A stretch of 32,498 bases of DNA, taken from assembly GCA_017610275.1 (NCBI GenBank), contig JAFCCI010000004.1:1-32498 (forward strand). Reading direction: 5' to 3'. The stretch comes from Candidatus Woesearchaeota archaeon. GTDB taxonomy: Archaea; Nanobdellota; Nanobdellia; Woesearchaeales; CG1-02-33-12. Positions 16,668 to 24,248 of this stretch are shown here, piece by piece (within the stretch, counting starts at the first letter, position 1; each line of letters opens with the position of its first letter). The notes under the pieces are model-generated. The model was not told the origin of the DNA. It saw only the letters and a program-made list of their open reading frames with translations, and ran no database searches. The position numbers and the translations under genes were made by a program.

Positions 16668-18101
16668 TCATTGTAAATATCCTAAGCTTCTTAGATTCTC
16701 CTTTGTAAGTTCATCTAAAGATTCTTTCTCAGGATTTATATCAGAACGAATAGGATAGTTCTTTAACCAATTCCTTAAGTTATCCCTCATCTTATCTCTT
16801 ATAGAAGAAATCTCTAAAGAATCATCTTCTATAAGATTATTATGTTCGTCCGGAAGAAAATATAATTCTTCTTTCCCATTTTGATGTAGAATATATTTTA
16901 TGTTTTTATTAACTTCCCGAATACTCCACGCTTCTGGAAAATAAGAATATATATATTCCCTTTTTATATCTTTATCTCTCATGATTCCTTTTATATCCTT
17001 ACCATCAAACTTATTTTCATTAGAAAAGTACCAGATAGGATTTATTATACTTAAAATTGTAGGCACAATATCTATAGATGAAACTACTTCTGGAATTTTT
17101 TTGCCTCCCTTAAAATATTTACTATCTTTAATAATTAAAGGTATACTTAATACTTCATCATAGATATTTTCTCCATGGTCACAATACACATTATGTTCAC
17201 CTAAAGATTCTCCATGATCTGCAGTCAATATAATTATAGTGTCTCCCGGTAGTTCTTTAAGCAACCTTCCAATATGAAAATCTGTGTAAAGTATTTCGCC
17301 ATCATAGCGAGCAACATAGTAGTTAAAGTAATATTTATCTTTATGAAATGCTATTTTTGGTATATATCCTTCACTTAAATAAGGGTCAACATCTTTTCTT
17401 GGATTTACTTTCAGTTTCTTATCATTTCTTTTCCACAAATTATCCTCCTTGAATACTCTAAAGAATTCTTCAGGAGCAAGGTAAGGTGCATGGGGATCAA
17501 TATAATGTACCCAAATAAAAAAAGGATCTGTATTAGAATAATTGTTTAAAAAACCAATAACTTCGTCTGTTGTTTGCGCTGCATCTCCTATATAATTTTT
17601 GTGTATATCAAATCCTCTCTCAAAACCTGTAGAAAGAGCATAATGTGCATTATTTAAAAAAGCAGCATTAAAGTAACCAAATTCTTTAAGGTACTCTCCT
17701 AATGTGAGAAATCTCTTATCTAAAATACCTCCAGCTTCATCACTCCCAGAAATCATTAAATATTTTCCTGTTAGTAACCCTACAGAAGAATATGCGGTAG
17801 AAGAAGATGTAGCTGAACAATTTGAAAAATAAACTCCTTCTTTTGCCAATCTGTCAATATTTGGAGAAGTATTTCTTTCATATCCATAACATCCTAAATG
17901 ATCTGGCCTCAATGCATCAATAGTAATAAGTATTATATTGCAATCAGGACATTTATAATCTTCACTAGCCCCATCAAAAGAAACCTCATTATCAAAATTC
18001 TTTCCAGATTGATTAAATAGGATAACTAAAAATATTATAATTAAGGCTAATAAGAAAACAGCCAATTTTTTCTTTTTTATCCTTCTCTTTTTCTTATTCA
18101 T
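16668..18101 (-). CDS. sulfatase/alkaline-phosphatase-fold membrane enzyme with Thr at the nucleophile position
   Basis: The 477-residue product has a Lys/Arg-rich head, one transmembrane helix (about 13-29) and an outside alkaline-phosphatase-superfamily domain. Metal-site motifs are IDALRPDH (61-68), ADHGES (294-299) and GEHNVYCDHG (301-310). The TAYSS segment (102-106) before LLTG takes the place of the sulfatase C/S-x-P-x-R signature, so Thr102 aligns with the formylglycine Cys. Thr there is typical of phosphoethanolamine or phosphoglycerol transferases (EptA, LtaS). It lies between a 40-residue membrane peptide and a GT4 gene. It may transfer or remove a phospho-group on a surface glycan or lipid; a true sulfatase is less likely. 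Confidence 0.75.
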   Translation of the reverse strand: MNKKKRRIKKKKLAVFLLALIIIFLVILFNQSGKNFDNEVSFDGASEDYKCPDCNIILITIDALRPDHLGCYGYERNTSPNIDRLAKEGVYFSNCSATSSSTAYSSVGLLTGKYLMISGSDEAGGILDKRFLTLGEYLKEFGYFNAAFLNNAHYALSTGFERGFDIHKNYIGDAAQTTDEVIGFLNNYSNTDPFFIWVHYIDPHAPYLAPEEFFRVFKEDNLWKRNDKKLKVNPRKDVDPYLSEGYIPKIAFHKDKYYFNYYVARYDGEILYTDFHIGRLLKELPGDTIIILTADHGESLGEHNVYCDHGENIYDEVLSIPLIIKDSKYFKGGKKIPEVVSSIDIVPTILSIINPIWYFSNENKFDGKDIKGIMRDKDIKREYIYSYFPEAWSIREVNKNIKYILHQNGKEELYFLPDEHNNLIEDDSLEISSIRDKMRDNLRNWLKNYPIRSDINPEKESLDELTKENLRSLGYLQ

Positions 18102-18121
18102 TTTCTTTTTAGTTTATCCTT

Positions 18122-18244
18122 TTAAGATCCAGGAAATATATGAAACTTATGTATTTTTTCCCAGGCCAGTAAGTATAAATTGATTGTTAAAGTAAGAAAG
18201 AAAAGAAAAATCAGGATAAAAAATTTAAAAAATCTTTTTCTCAT
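18122..18244 (-). CDS. 40-residue single-helix membrane peptide
   Basis: A short frame from ATG 18244 to TAA 18122 fills the gap between the SDR gene (ends 18259) and the sulfatase-fold gene (starts 18101), leaving 14 and 20 nt on the two sides. It has a basic start (MRKRFFKFF), one strongly hydrophobic helix (about 8-28, ending LLAW) and a short polar tail (EKIHKF ... PGS). AGGT lies about 10 nt before the ATG. The exact fit in the operon and the coherent membrane topology support a real gene, but no family is recognised. It could be a small subunit for the sulfatase-fold or glycosyltransferase proteins. Confidence 0.5.
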   Translation of the reverse strand: MRKRFFKFFILIFLFFLTLTINLYLLAWEKIHKFHIFPGS

Positions 18245-18258
18245 ATTCAATTACCTAG

Positions 18259-19305
18259 TTATTTAAACAAATCCTGATTATCTTTTGCCCAGTCCATAAG
18301 GAGTTGTATTCCTTCTTTGACGCTTATCTCTGGTTTCCATCCAAGTTTTTCCTTTACTTTTGTAGTGTCTGAGATGTAAACTTTCTGGTCAGATGGTCTC
18401 CAGTCCTTGAATGTCATATCCATATCATTTCCTGTTTTTTCCTTTAGAATATCCAGAAATTCAAGTAAGGAAATAGTATTTTCTGGTCCGCCACCAATAT
18501 TGAAAACCTCATGCTTTAGCTTGCTTTTAATGAATAGATCATATGCCTTTACAACATCATCTGCAAACAGCATATCCCTGACCTGCTTTCCATTGCCAAA
18601 TATGTTTATTGGCTTGTTTAGTAAAGAGGCAATTACAAACCATGCAACCCACCCCTGGTCTTCAAAGCCAAACTGTCTTCTTCCATAGATGCATGACATT
18701 CTAAAGCAAACTGTTTTCATGCCATATATTTTAGCATATTCCTGTGTATATAAATCTCCAACATATTTGCTTGCGCCATAAGGCGTATGCCCTGTGTGGT
18801 CAATGGGCATTTTTTCTGAAACTCCTTTAACACCATTAAAGACATATCTTGTTTCCTTTTCCTCTAAAGGGATTATATCAACATTTTCACCATACACCTT
18901 ATTTGTTGAGCAATAAACAAAGGTGGCATCAGAGCAATTTTGCCTTAGGCATTCAAGAACATTTAATGTTCCAAAAGCATTAATACTAAAATCCTCTTTT
19001 GGTATTCTGACTGATAAAGGGACTCCTGGCTGTCCAGCTGTGTGAATAACTGCATCAACACCTTCCTTAATAGCTTTTAATATATCTTCCTCATTTCTTA
19101 CATCTCCCTTGATTCTGGTGATATTTGGGTATTTTGTAAGATAATTCCAGTTGTATTCTACACTCTTCTTGTCTGAGCCAAAAAGCTTGGATCTCATCAG
19201 ATTATCTAGAATAATTACTTCATCACCATTCTTTGCATAATATTCTGCAGCATGGGAGCCAATCAGTCCAGCTCCTCCAGTCACTAAAACTCTAATTTTA
19301 AACAC
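18259..19305 (-). CDS. NAD-dependent sugar-nucleotide epimerase (SDR), CDP-paratose 2-epimerase-like
   Basis: The product has about 348 residues and an extended SDR fold. The NAD-binding loop is TGGAGLIGS (9-17), and the catalytic Ser/Thr (133-134) goes with Y176xxxK180 (YGASK). The segment STNKVYGE, the ETRYVF tract and IDHTGH before the catalytic Tyr resemble CDP-paratose/tyvelose 2-epimerases more than GalE, suggesting a 2-epimerase acting on a nucleotide sugar. The reported start is GTG 19305, but this GTG is part of GGGGTG, a good Shine-Dalgarno. Six nt downstream comes in-frame ATT 19296, so the true product may be three residues shorter with an ATT start. It has its own TATA box at 19343. 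Confidence 0.82.
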   Translation of the reverse strand: MFKIRVLVTGGAGLIGSHAAEYYAKNGDEVIILDNLMRSKLFGSDKKSVEYNWNYLTKYPNITRIKGDVRNEEDILKAIKEGVDAVIHTAGQPGVPLSVRIPKEDFSINAFGTLNVLECLRQNCSDATFVYCSTNKVYGENVDIIPLEEKETRYVFNGVKGVSEKMPIDHTGHTPYGASKYVGDLYTQEYAKIYGMKTVCFRMSCIYGRRQFGFEDQGWVAWFVIASLLNKPINIFGNGKQVRDMLFADDVVKAYDLFIKSKLKHEVFNIGGGPENTISLLEFLDILKEKTGNDMDMTFKDWRPSDQKVYISDTTKVKEKLGWKPEISVKEGIQLLMDWAKDNQDLFK

Positions 19306-19308
19306 CCC
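19303..19308 (-). promoter_or_regulatory. Shine-Dalgarno GGGGTG that decides the SDR start
   Basis: GGGGTG sits 6 nt before an in-frame ATT (19296). The genes starting at 24573, 21478 and 26057 show the same GGTG plus 6 nt plus start layout. The GTG at 19305 would overlap its own ribosome-binding site. Confidence 0.5.
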
Positions 19309-19342
19309 ACTTAAATTAATCCCATTAGGAGAAACAAGATAT

Positions 19343-19359
19343 TATTTAAACCTTTCTTT
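19343..19359 (-). promoter_or_regulatory. BRE/TATA promoter of the SDR-peptide-sulfatase-GT4 unit
   Basis: The minus strand reads AAAGAAAGG then TTTAAATA (19350-19343). It lies in the 72-nt gap after the GT-C gene, about 40 nt before the SDR start, so this group can be transcribed apart from the pilin and GT-C genes upstream. Confidence 0.5.
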
Positions 19360-19377
19360 AATAAAATTACTGACTAT

Positions 19378-20928
19378 TTAAGTAATAACCTCATAAATAA
19401 AATTTTTATTGCTATAAACCTCTTTTAGCCAATTACAGTCTATTTTTCCTTTTGAAAATACAAGATTTGCTTTGTTTTCTTCAATAATTCTTCTTTTTTC
19501 ATTGCATCCAGAACTAAAGAATTCAATGCTTGCATTTAGGTTTTCACCCCTTAACTGTCCAGGGAGTATTGAAACAACATAATTTCTGCTTATTGGATAG
19601 ATTGTTGAGGACACAAATATTGGAGCCAAAACTGTATTATGTGAGCCATAGTTTTCCTCTATCCATTTGATTGCTTTATAATCTTCATCATCAATGATAG
19701 CATGGCTATATACCCTCCTTTTATCAATTAATTTGTAATGGCTTGAAAAAACACCAATAAAGATAATAATAACCAAGAAGGCTACTATTGGCTCTTCAAC
19801 AGCCCTGCTTAAAAAAGGTATTTTTAATTTTTTCATAAAATTTATAATATAACTTAAACCAATTGCAGACAATGGAATCAGGAACATCATTGCAAAATAC
19901 AGTGTCCTTTGATATGGGGAGAGAATAGTAAACCCAAACTTATTGAACATGCTTGTTAATCCTACTGTAATAAATGCAAAAAATACAAAAATCAAATATT
20001 TTTTTTGCTTAAATGAAATAATCATGCCTATTAATGCTAATATTGTTGAAATAATCCCATATAAGTATGGAAGAAAATATTTTATCTCTACCTTACCCCA
20101 GCCCTCCCTGAATATTAATGAGTTTATTATTTGGGCTTTGTTTCTTGAAAATGATATATAACGCCAAAAATAAATAAATGTAACAGTAATGACTAAAAGT
20201 ATAGTTATTGTAAGCAAAGCTGTTTTAAAATAGGATATCTTATCCTTATTTAACTTTTCGATTGCAAAGACTTCTTTTGTCCTGAAGTAAAATTCCCTTA
20301 GGATTCTAGGATTTAATAAGAAATATAAAAAGGCAATTGGTATAATTAGTGTTCCGCAAAGAGGATAAATTATGACTAGGCAGGCAGAGAGAATAATTGA
20401 TATAAATAATTTTTTTATATCACCATCTGATAATGCCCCTGTAAGCATCAATAAGAAGAGATAGATTAATGGAATGCATGCTGTCAATGGCGTAAAAAAG
20501 TTTATTCCCAGTATATTAACACTGCTTTTTAGGCTTGCAAAAAATAACATAGCAAAGATTCCTGTCCAAAAATTATTTGTTATCTTATTGACGAGAACAA
20601 ATAGCATGAAAGCTGATAAGCATACAAAAAGTGCAGGCAGAAATCCATAATGCCTTATAGGATCTATGCCGGTCAGTAAAAAAAGCTCAGACAGCAGTAT
20701 ATGAAATCCCGGCTCTAAGTTTTCATGCATTATTGGCTCAGCAAAATAAGGATTTGCTGAACTGAAACCCCTTTCTTCTATTATCTGCACTGATTGGGCA
20801 ATATGGTGGTATTCATCAAGATGCATTGGATAATTATAGCCAGAATGAAAATTATGCACTATTATAAAGATAAATATTAATGTTAAAATAATAATAAAAA
20901 ACTTGAATTTATTTTTTTTCAGAATCAT
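19378..20928 (-). CDS. GT-C-type polytopic membrane protein, putative glycosyltransferase
   Basis: This 516-residue protein has a first helix (about 8-26) and then an outer loop with MHLDEYHH (Asp38-Glu39), the position of the catalytic acid in GT-C enzymes. About ten more hydrophobic helices run to about residue 410, followed by a small outside C-terminal domain (about 420-516) with IKWIEENYG and a CNEKRR segment. The start is set by GAGG 8-10 nt upstream. It follows a prepilin gene by 43 nt on the same strand, so the two may be cotranscribed. It is more distant from the other GT-C genes here than they are from one another. Substrate unknown. Confidence 0.65.
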   Translation of the reverse strand: MILKKNKFKFFIIILTLIFIFIIVHNFHSGYNYPMHLDEYHHIAQSVQIIEERGFSSANPYFAEPIMHENLEPGFHILLSELFLLTGIDPIRHYGFLPALFVCLSAFMLFVLVNKITNNFWTGIFAMLFFASLKSSVNILGINFFTPLTACIPLIYLFLLMLTGALSDGDIKKLFISIILSACLVIIYPLCGTLIIPIAFLYFLLNPRILREFYFRTKEVFAIEKLNKDKISYFKTALLTITILLVITVTFIYFWRYISFSRNKAQIINSLIFREGWGKVEIKYFLPYLYGIISTILALIGMIISFKQKKYLIFVFFAFITVGLTSMFNKFGFTILSPYQRTLYFAMMFLIPLSAIGLSYIINFMKKLKIPFLSRAVEEPIVAFLVIIIFIGVFSSHYKLIDKRRVYSHAIIDDEDYKAIKWIEENYGSHNTVLAPIFVSSTIYPISRNYVVSILPGQLRGENLNASIEFFSSGCNEKRRIIEENKANLVFSKGKIDCNWLKEVYSNKNFIYEVIT

Positions 20929-20971
20929 TAAATTTCCTCATTGATTTTGAAGAATATTGAAGAATGCTTTT

Positions 20972-21478
20972 TTAGCTAAGGGGGCTTATCTTTTCTTCTT
21001 CAATGGCATTTTTTGCACATGTAACATGTGAGTCATCAATTTTGATTTTTGGCACAAATTTTAACTTTTTTATACTACCATACTTATTGAAATCATGCTT
21101 AATTTCCTTAATTAGAGGATAACCAATTTTTATTGACGATTGCTTTAATTCCATTATATTTGTATCTTTTTCTCCAATAACCCAAACTATAAGCTGGTCA
21201 ACATCATAACTTCCTGTATTAGCTATTGTGAATTTAACAAAACCATCTGAGCCAGTGCCGCCATAAAATACCTGTGGTATATTATTAACTTTTTCTACCT
21301 TTAGGTTCACATTAGCGCATTTTTCTATGCTTAGCAGCTCTGAACTTGAAGATTCTACATTTTTGCCCCAGCTCATAACAACTGCTCCAAGTGCAACTGC
21401 AAATGCTATTAAAAGAATGGTTGCAATCAAAGGTGAGACACCTTTTTTATTTTTTGTTATTTTATGCATGCTTTTCAT
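20972..21478 (-). CDS. type IV prepilin-like protein with class III signal peptide
   Basis: The product has about 168 residues. A short basic leader (KITKNKK) ends in Gly, then VSPLIATILLIAFAV and a further hydrophobic stretch follow: the prepilin-peptidase site (cleavage expected between Gly and Val) and the pilin assembly helix of archaeal PilA/archaellin-like proteins. The rest is a beta-rich outside domain with two Cys (KCANVN and VTCAKN), possibly disulfide-linked. ATG 21478 has GGTG 6 nt upstream. A TATA box at 21493-21500 would instead place a leaderless start at ATG 21469. It may be a surface filament subunit or a pseudopilin anchored near the glycan machinery. Confidence 0.8.
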   Translation of the reverse strand: MKSMHKITKNKKGVSPLIATILLIAFAVALGAVVMSWGKNVESSSSELLSIEKCANVNLKVEKVNNIPQVFYGGTGSDGFVKFTIANTGSYDVDQLIVWVIGEKDTNIMELKQSSIKIGYPLIKEIKHDFNKYGSIKKLKFVPKIKIDDSHVTCAKNAIEEEKISPLS

Positions 21479-21492
21479 AAACAACACCTTTT

Positions 21493-21500
21493 TATTTAAA
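21493..21500 (-). promoter_or_regulatory. TATA box of the prepilin gene, touching the transporter's stop
   Basis: Minus-strand TTTAAATA, with A-rich GGAAAAGA upstream, lies 31 nt before ATG 21469 and 22 nt before ATG 21478. It overlaps the stop codon of the upstream transporter gene (21496). Confidence 0.4.
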
Positions 21501-22920
21501 TCTTTTCCTTTTTATGCATGACTATTATTAAAAAGTAAAGAGGAACAACAACTAATGCCAATATTAAACCTAAAAGTAAAAATAAAGTTCTGAGGCCATA
21601 TATCTGCGCAGCGTAAGCTCCCAGAGGAATCATAATAAGATACGGAATAGTAATTAACAGGCTGTATGTTGAAAAATATGCCTTTCTTTCTTTTTCTGAC
21701 ATAAGATCTGTTGTTAAGAGACCATGTGAAACCCCTACAATTGCTGCGCCAATAAAACCAATAAGGGTGCCTATTGAGATAGACAAAAGGTTTAGATTAT
21801 AATAATATGTGAGTGGCATGATTGCCATTAATAAGGTACCAAAAACAAGCATTGGAAATTTTCCATACTCCCTTGCATTATTTCTTGCAATAAATGGTGA
21901 AAATAATGATGTCATTATAGCAATCAGAAAAATCACAGCAACATTTGTAAACCCACCAAAATAACTGTATTTGAATGTTTCATATATGTAGATTCCATAG
22001 TAACAACTGCCTAATGTCTGCACAAAACCAGTGATTATAGTTGCAATAATTAATACTATTATTATTTTGTTTTTAGTGAAAACAGGGAGATTATCTTTTA
22101 AATTATCAAATAATATTCTTAGTTGTGTTAATGGGCTTCTTTTTTCAATGGATATTATTTGTCTTTCTTTTATAAAAGATAGAACATAACCTGATATGAT
22201 TGATGAGATTGCAGCAATCTCAAATGCAATAAGATAGCCAAAAATCCTAAATTTAAAGCCAAACAACGAAATTGGTGTTCCTATTGCAGGAAATTTGTCC
22301 ATCAAAAAACTAGCCAATAAAATACTTGCTCCTGTTATTATCAAGCCATATTGTGCTATATTCCTTAGCAGCCTGCTTCTCTCTTTTTTGAGGGTATCCC
22401 TGAAAAGTCTCTGGTAGAACTCTCCATATGAAACAGCGCCTATGCTGCCAATAAGAAGCGCAGCTGCAAACAATGGCACTGAATGAAGAACCCTTGCCAT
22501 GGCCATGAATATGAATGAAAAGCCAAATATTATTCCTGTTATGCCAATAAACCTTTTGCTTATTTGCCTTACTTTTGAATATTCATCCAGAAAAGAGCCC
22601 AAAATAATACTGAGAATGACTCTTAGGCCATTGATGGCACCAACAACAAAATAAGATGCCCCTGTATTAAAAAATAATATGTTTATGAACTGCTGGGAGC
22701 CAAATCCATAGCTGATTCTGTCAAAAAACTCTTTGAAGAAAATTTTTGTGATTTTTTTTGACTCATCAATTTTTTTATTATCTTGTGTTTTCTTAGAATA
22801 AGTACTGATTGCCTTTTCAATATCAGAAGATAAATGGCTTTTTTCTCTTAATTGAAGTTTTATTTCATCAGAAAAATTATCTTCCTTAACCTCTTTTTTT
22901 GCTTTGCTGCTAACTTTCAT
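21496..22920 (-). CDS. MFS-like multispan membrane transporter
   Basis: The product has about 474 residues from ATG 22920. A charged cytoplasmic N-terminal extension (1-80, many Lys/Glu) is followed by about twelve hydrophobic helices with MFS-like features: small-residue-rich helices, LGSFLDEYSK after helix 2, and a central loop near SIEKRSPLTQ dividing two halves. The frame stays open for 43 codons upstream, but a TATA box 31 nt before ATG 22920 and no Shine-Dalgarno favour a leaderless start there. It lies between unknown small genes and the pilin/glycan genes. It could move a metabolite or lipid-linked precursor; the substrate cannot be inferred. Confidence 0.7.
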   Translation of the reverse strand: MKVSSKAKKEVKEDNFSDEIKLQLREKSHLSSDIEKAISTYSKKTQDNKKIDESKKITKIFFKEFFDRISYGFGSQQFINILFFNTGASYFVVGAINGLRVILSIILGSFLDEYSKVRQISKRFIGITGIIFGFSFIFMAMARVLHSVPLFAAALLIGSIGAVSYGEFYQRLFRDTLKKERSRLLRNIAQYGLIITGASILLASFLMDKFPAIGTPISLFGFKFRIFGYLIAFEIAAISSIISGYVLSFIKERQIISIEKRSPLTQLRILFDNLKDNLPVFTKNKIIIVLIIATIITGFVQTLGSCYYGIYIYETFKYSYFGGFTNVAVIFLIAIMTSLFSPFIARNNAREYGKFPMLVFGTLLMAIMPLTYYYNLNLLSISIGTLIGFIGAAIVGVSHGLLTTDLMSEKERKAYFSTYSLLITIPYLIMIPLGAYAAQIYGLRTLFLLLGLILALVVVPLYFLIIVMHKKEKI

Positions 22921-22943
22921 CAATAAAACAGCTTTCTTTTGTA

Positions 22944-22951
22944 TATTTAAA
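22944..22951 (-). promoter_or_regulatory. BRE/TATA promoter of the transporter gene
   Basis: The minus strand reads AACGAAATC then TTTAAATA, beginning 31 nt before ATG 22920. This is a good archaeal BRE/TATA pair and fixes the likely start. Confidence 0.55.
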
Positions 22952-23009
22952 GATTTCGTTTTATGTACAAAAAAGTGAAAACCAATATCTAAAGACATTG
23001 GATGAAGCT

Positions 23010-23163
23010 TTTTTGGCATGCTTAAAAATGCTCTGCATTTTTGGCACACCAGAAAACTAAGTTTTCCTTGTGTCCTAAAAATCCACCGTCAAAAGAAGAC
23101 TCCATCAAACCAACACTTTTGTGTATTTGTAGGAATTTTCTGTGGATTTTTATGATATTAAAA
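23010..23163. other. hairpin-rich non-coding stretch, candidate structured RNA
   Basis: No gene fits between 22952 and 23177. The stretch holds a perfect 8-bp hairpin (AAAAATGC-TCT-GCATTTTT, 23024-23042) and a two-part hairpin (GGCACA/TGTGTC closing GAAAACT-A-AGTTTTC, 23043-23074). It also has a 10-bp inverted pair (AAAAATCCAC 23077-23086 with GTGGATTTTT 23142-23151). Such stacked complementarity is more than the flanking AT-rich DNA shows. No C/D, H/ACA or riboswitch motif was recognised. Confidence 0.35.
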
Positions 23164-23177
23164 AAGAAAAAGATTAA

Positions 23178-23663
23178 TTATTTTTTTGATTTGCTTTCTT
23201 CTATTTCATTGATTATATTATCAAGATTTTCAGGTGTTGCCTCAATTTCAATTACTTTTTTATCTGTTATCTTTTTTCCATCAATCTTTTTATATAGTGG
23301 TGCAGTTGTATTATATTCATTAACTACCTTTTTGAACTGCTCAATCTGTGCTGGTTTTATGTAGTTAAGCTTGCGTACGTTTTTGCCCCAGTATCCTGGG
23401 TCAAAAAGATGAGTTACAAGCGAAAATATAAGTTTAACCTTCTCAAAGAAATCTGGTGTTGAATATGACAACTTATCACTTATGTTTACTGGTTCTCCGT
23501 TTCCTCCTTTTACATAAAGGCTATCGTTATGTACTCCTGATATTATGTACTTAACTGGCTGTTCTATTTTACCTTCAATTGAAGGACATTTAGCAATGTA
23601 TTTTACTACCTTTGTTGTTTTCTCTTCAATACTTCCGTTATAGATTTCTATTTCTTTTTTCAT
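23178..23663 (-). CDS. small protein of unknown function, paralogue of the upstream gene
   Basis: The 161-residue soluble protein has no signal peptide or membrane helix of note. An N-terminal beta-rich part (MKKEIEIYNGSIEEK ... KYIISGV, about 1-60) is followed by a mixed middle part with an aromatic helix (FFEKVKLIFSLVTHLF, about 74-89). A helical C-terminal part contains VVNEYNTTAPLYKKIDGKK and ends in a charged tail. The upstream gene has the same order: N-terminal strands, FFSALKALIDAY, VDEYNTIVRNLNKVKGK. A tandem duplication that diverged is likely. No family is recognised. The ribosome-binding site is weak (GGAT). Confidence 0.6.
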   Translation of the reverse strand: MKKEIEIYNGSIEEKTTKVVKYIAKCPSIEGKIEQPVKYIISGVHNDSLYVKGGNGEPVNISDKLSYSTPDFFEKVKLIFSLVTHLFDPGYWGKNVRKLNYIKPAQIEQFKKVVNEYNTTAPLYKKIDGKKITDKKVIEIEATPENLDNIINEIEESKSKK

Positions 23664-23719
23664 TCTTAAAAATCCGGTTTCTTTTCTTATGCTTAAAAAT
23701 TAAAAAAATAGAACTATCT

Positions 23720-24178
23720 TTATTTTACGATAAGTTCCAACTTAGATTTTTCTTCGTCTGAAAGGTCGTCTATTCCAATTTCTGTTTTTCTGTCAAGCAT
23801 GACCACTGTTTTTCCTTTAACTTTGTTAAGATTTCTAACAATAGTATTGTACTCATCAACACCTTTTCCTATTTCATCAACGTTTTTTCTTGTTATTCCT
23901 CCGTCTATGGATTTATGTGAGTATGCATCAATCAATGCTTTAAGTGCACTAAAAAAACCCACCTTGCTGACTTTTGCAGTATTATTTGCAAATGTTCCTT
24001 TTTTGTTCAAGTTGTATGTTGCAATTCCGTTTTCATCTCCTGCTACCTTAATTACATATGGTACGGCAACATCAACCTTAAGTCCTGCTTCTTCCTTCAC
24101 TTCAAACTCTGATTTAACTATCTCATATTTTTGAATTTTCCCAGGATTAATTTTAATCTGGACATTTCCTTTATACAT
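23720..24178 (-). CDS. small protein of unknown function (tandem paralogue)
   Basis: The product has about 152 residues from ATG 24178, chosen because GGGGG at 24187-24191 is a suitable Shine-Dalgarno and overlaps the alternative ATG at 24193. It starts MYKGNVQIKINPGK, followed by alternating beta-type segments (VDVAVPYVIKVAG), a GFFSALKALIDAYS helix, VDEYNTIVRNLNKVKGK and a short acidic end. It shares this plan with the following gene (56-nt gap). A strong promoter with AACCAAAAG and TTTATATA lies about 75 nt upstream. It is soluble and of unknown function; an archaeal lineage-specific family is possible. Confidence 0.6.
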   Translation of the reverse strand: MYKGNVQIKINPGKIQKYEIVKSEFEVKEEAGLKVDVAVPYVIKVAGDENGIATYNLNKKGTFANNTAKVSKVGFFSALKALIDAYSHKSIDGGITRKNVDEIGKGVDEYNTIVRNLNKVKGKTVVMLDRKTEIGIDDLSDEEKSKLELIVK

Positions 24179-24248
24179 TTTTATAACCCCCATACCCCTA
24201 TAAAATATATAGAGTAATATGTTATTTATATGAAAAAATTAGAATTAG

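Noticed and set aside
16966-16988. Canonical sulfatase with a formylglycine site
   Set aside because: The expected C/S-x-P-x-R signature is absent from the protein encoded at 16668-18101; the aligned segment is TAYSS.
22921-23049. 43-codon upstream extension of the transporter frame with MCQKC at its start
   Set aside because: A TATA box at 22944-22951 lies inside it and fits a leaderless ATG at 22920. The extension also overlaps the hairpin-rich stretch and does not resemble a transporter N-terminus.
23019-23700. GCTTAAAAAT near 23020 and 23691, with a near copy at 23664, as a dispersed regulatory repeat
   Set aside because: The motif is short and AT-rich and the copies differ outside the core; chance occurrence is likely in this base composition.
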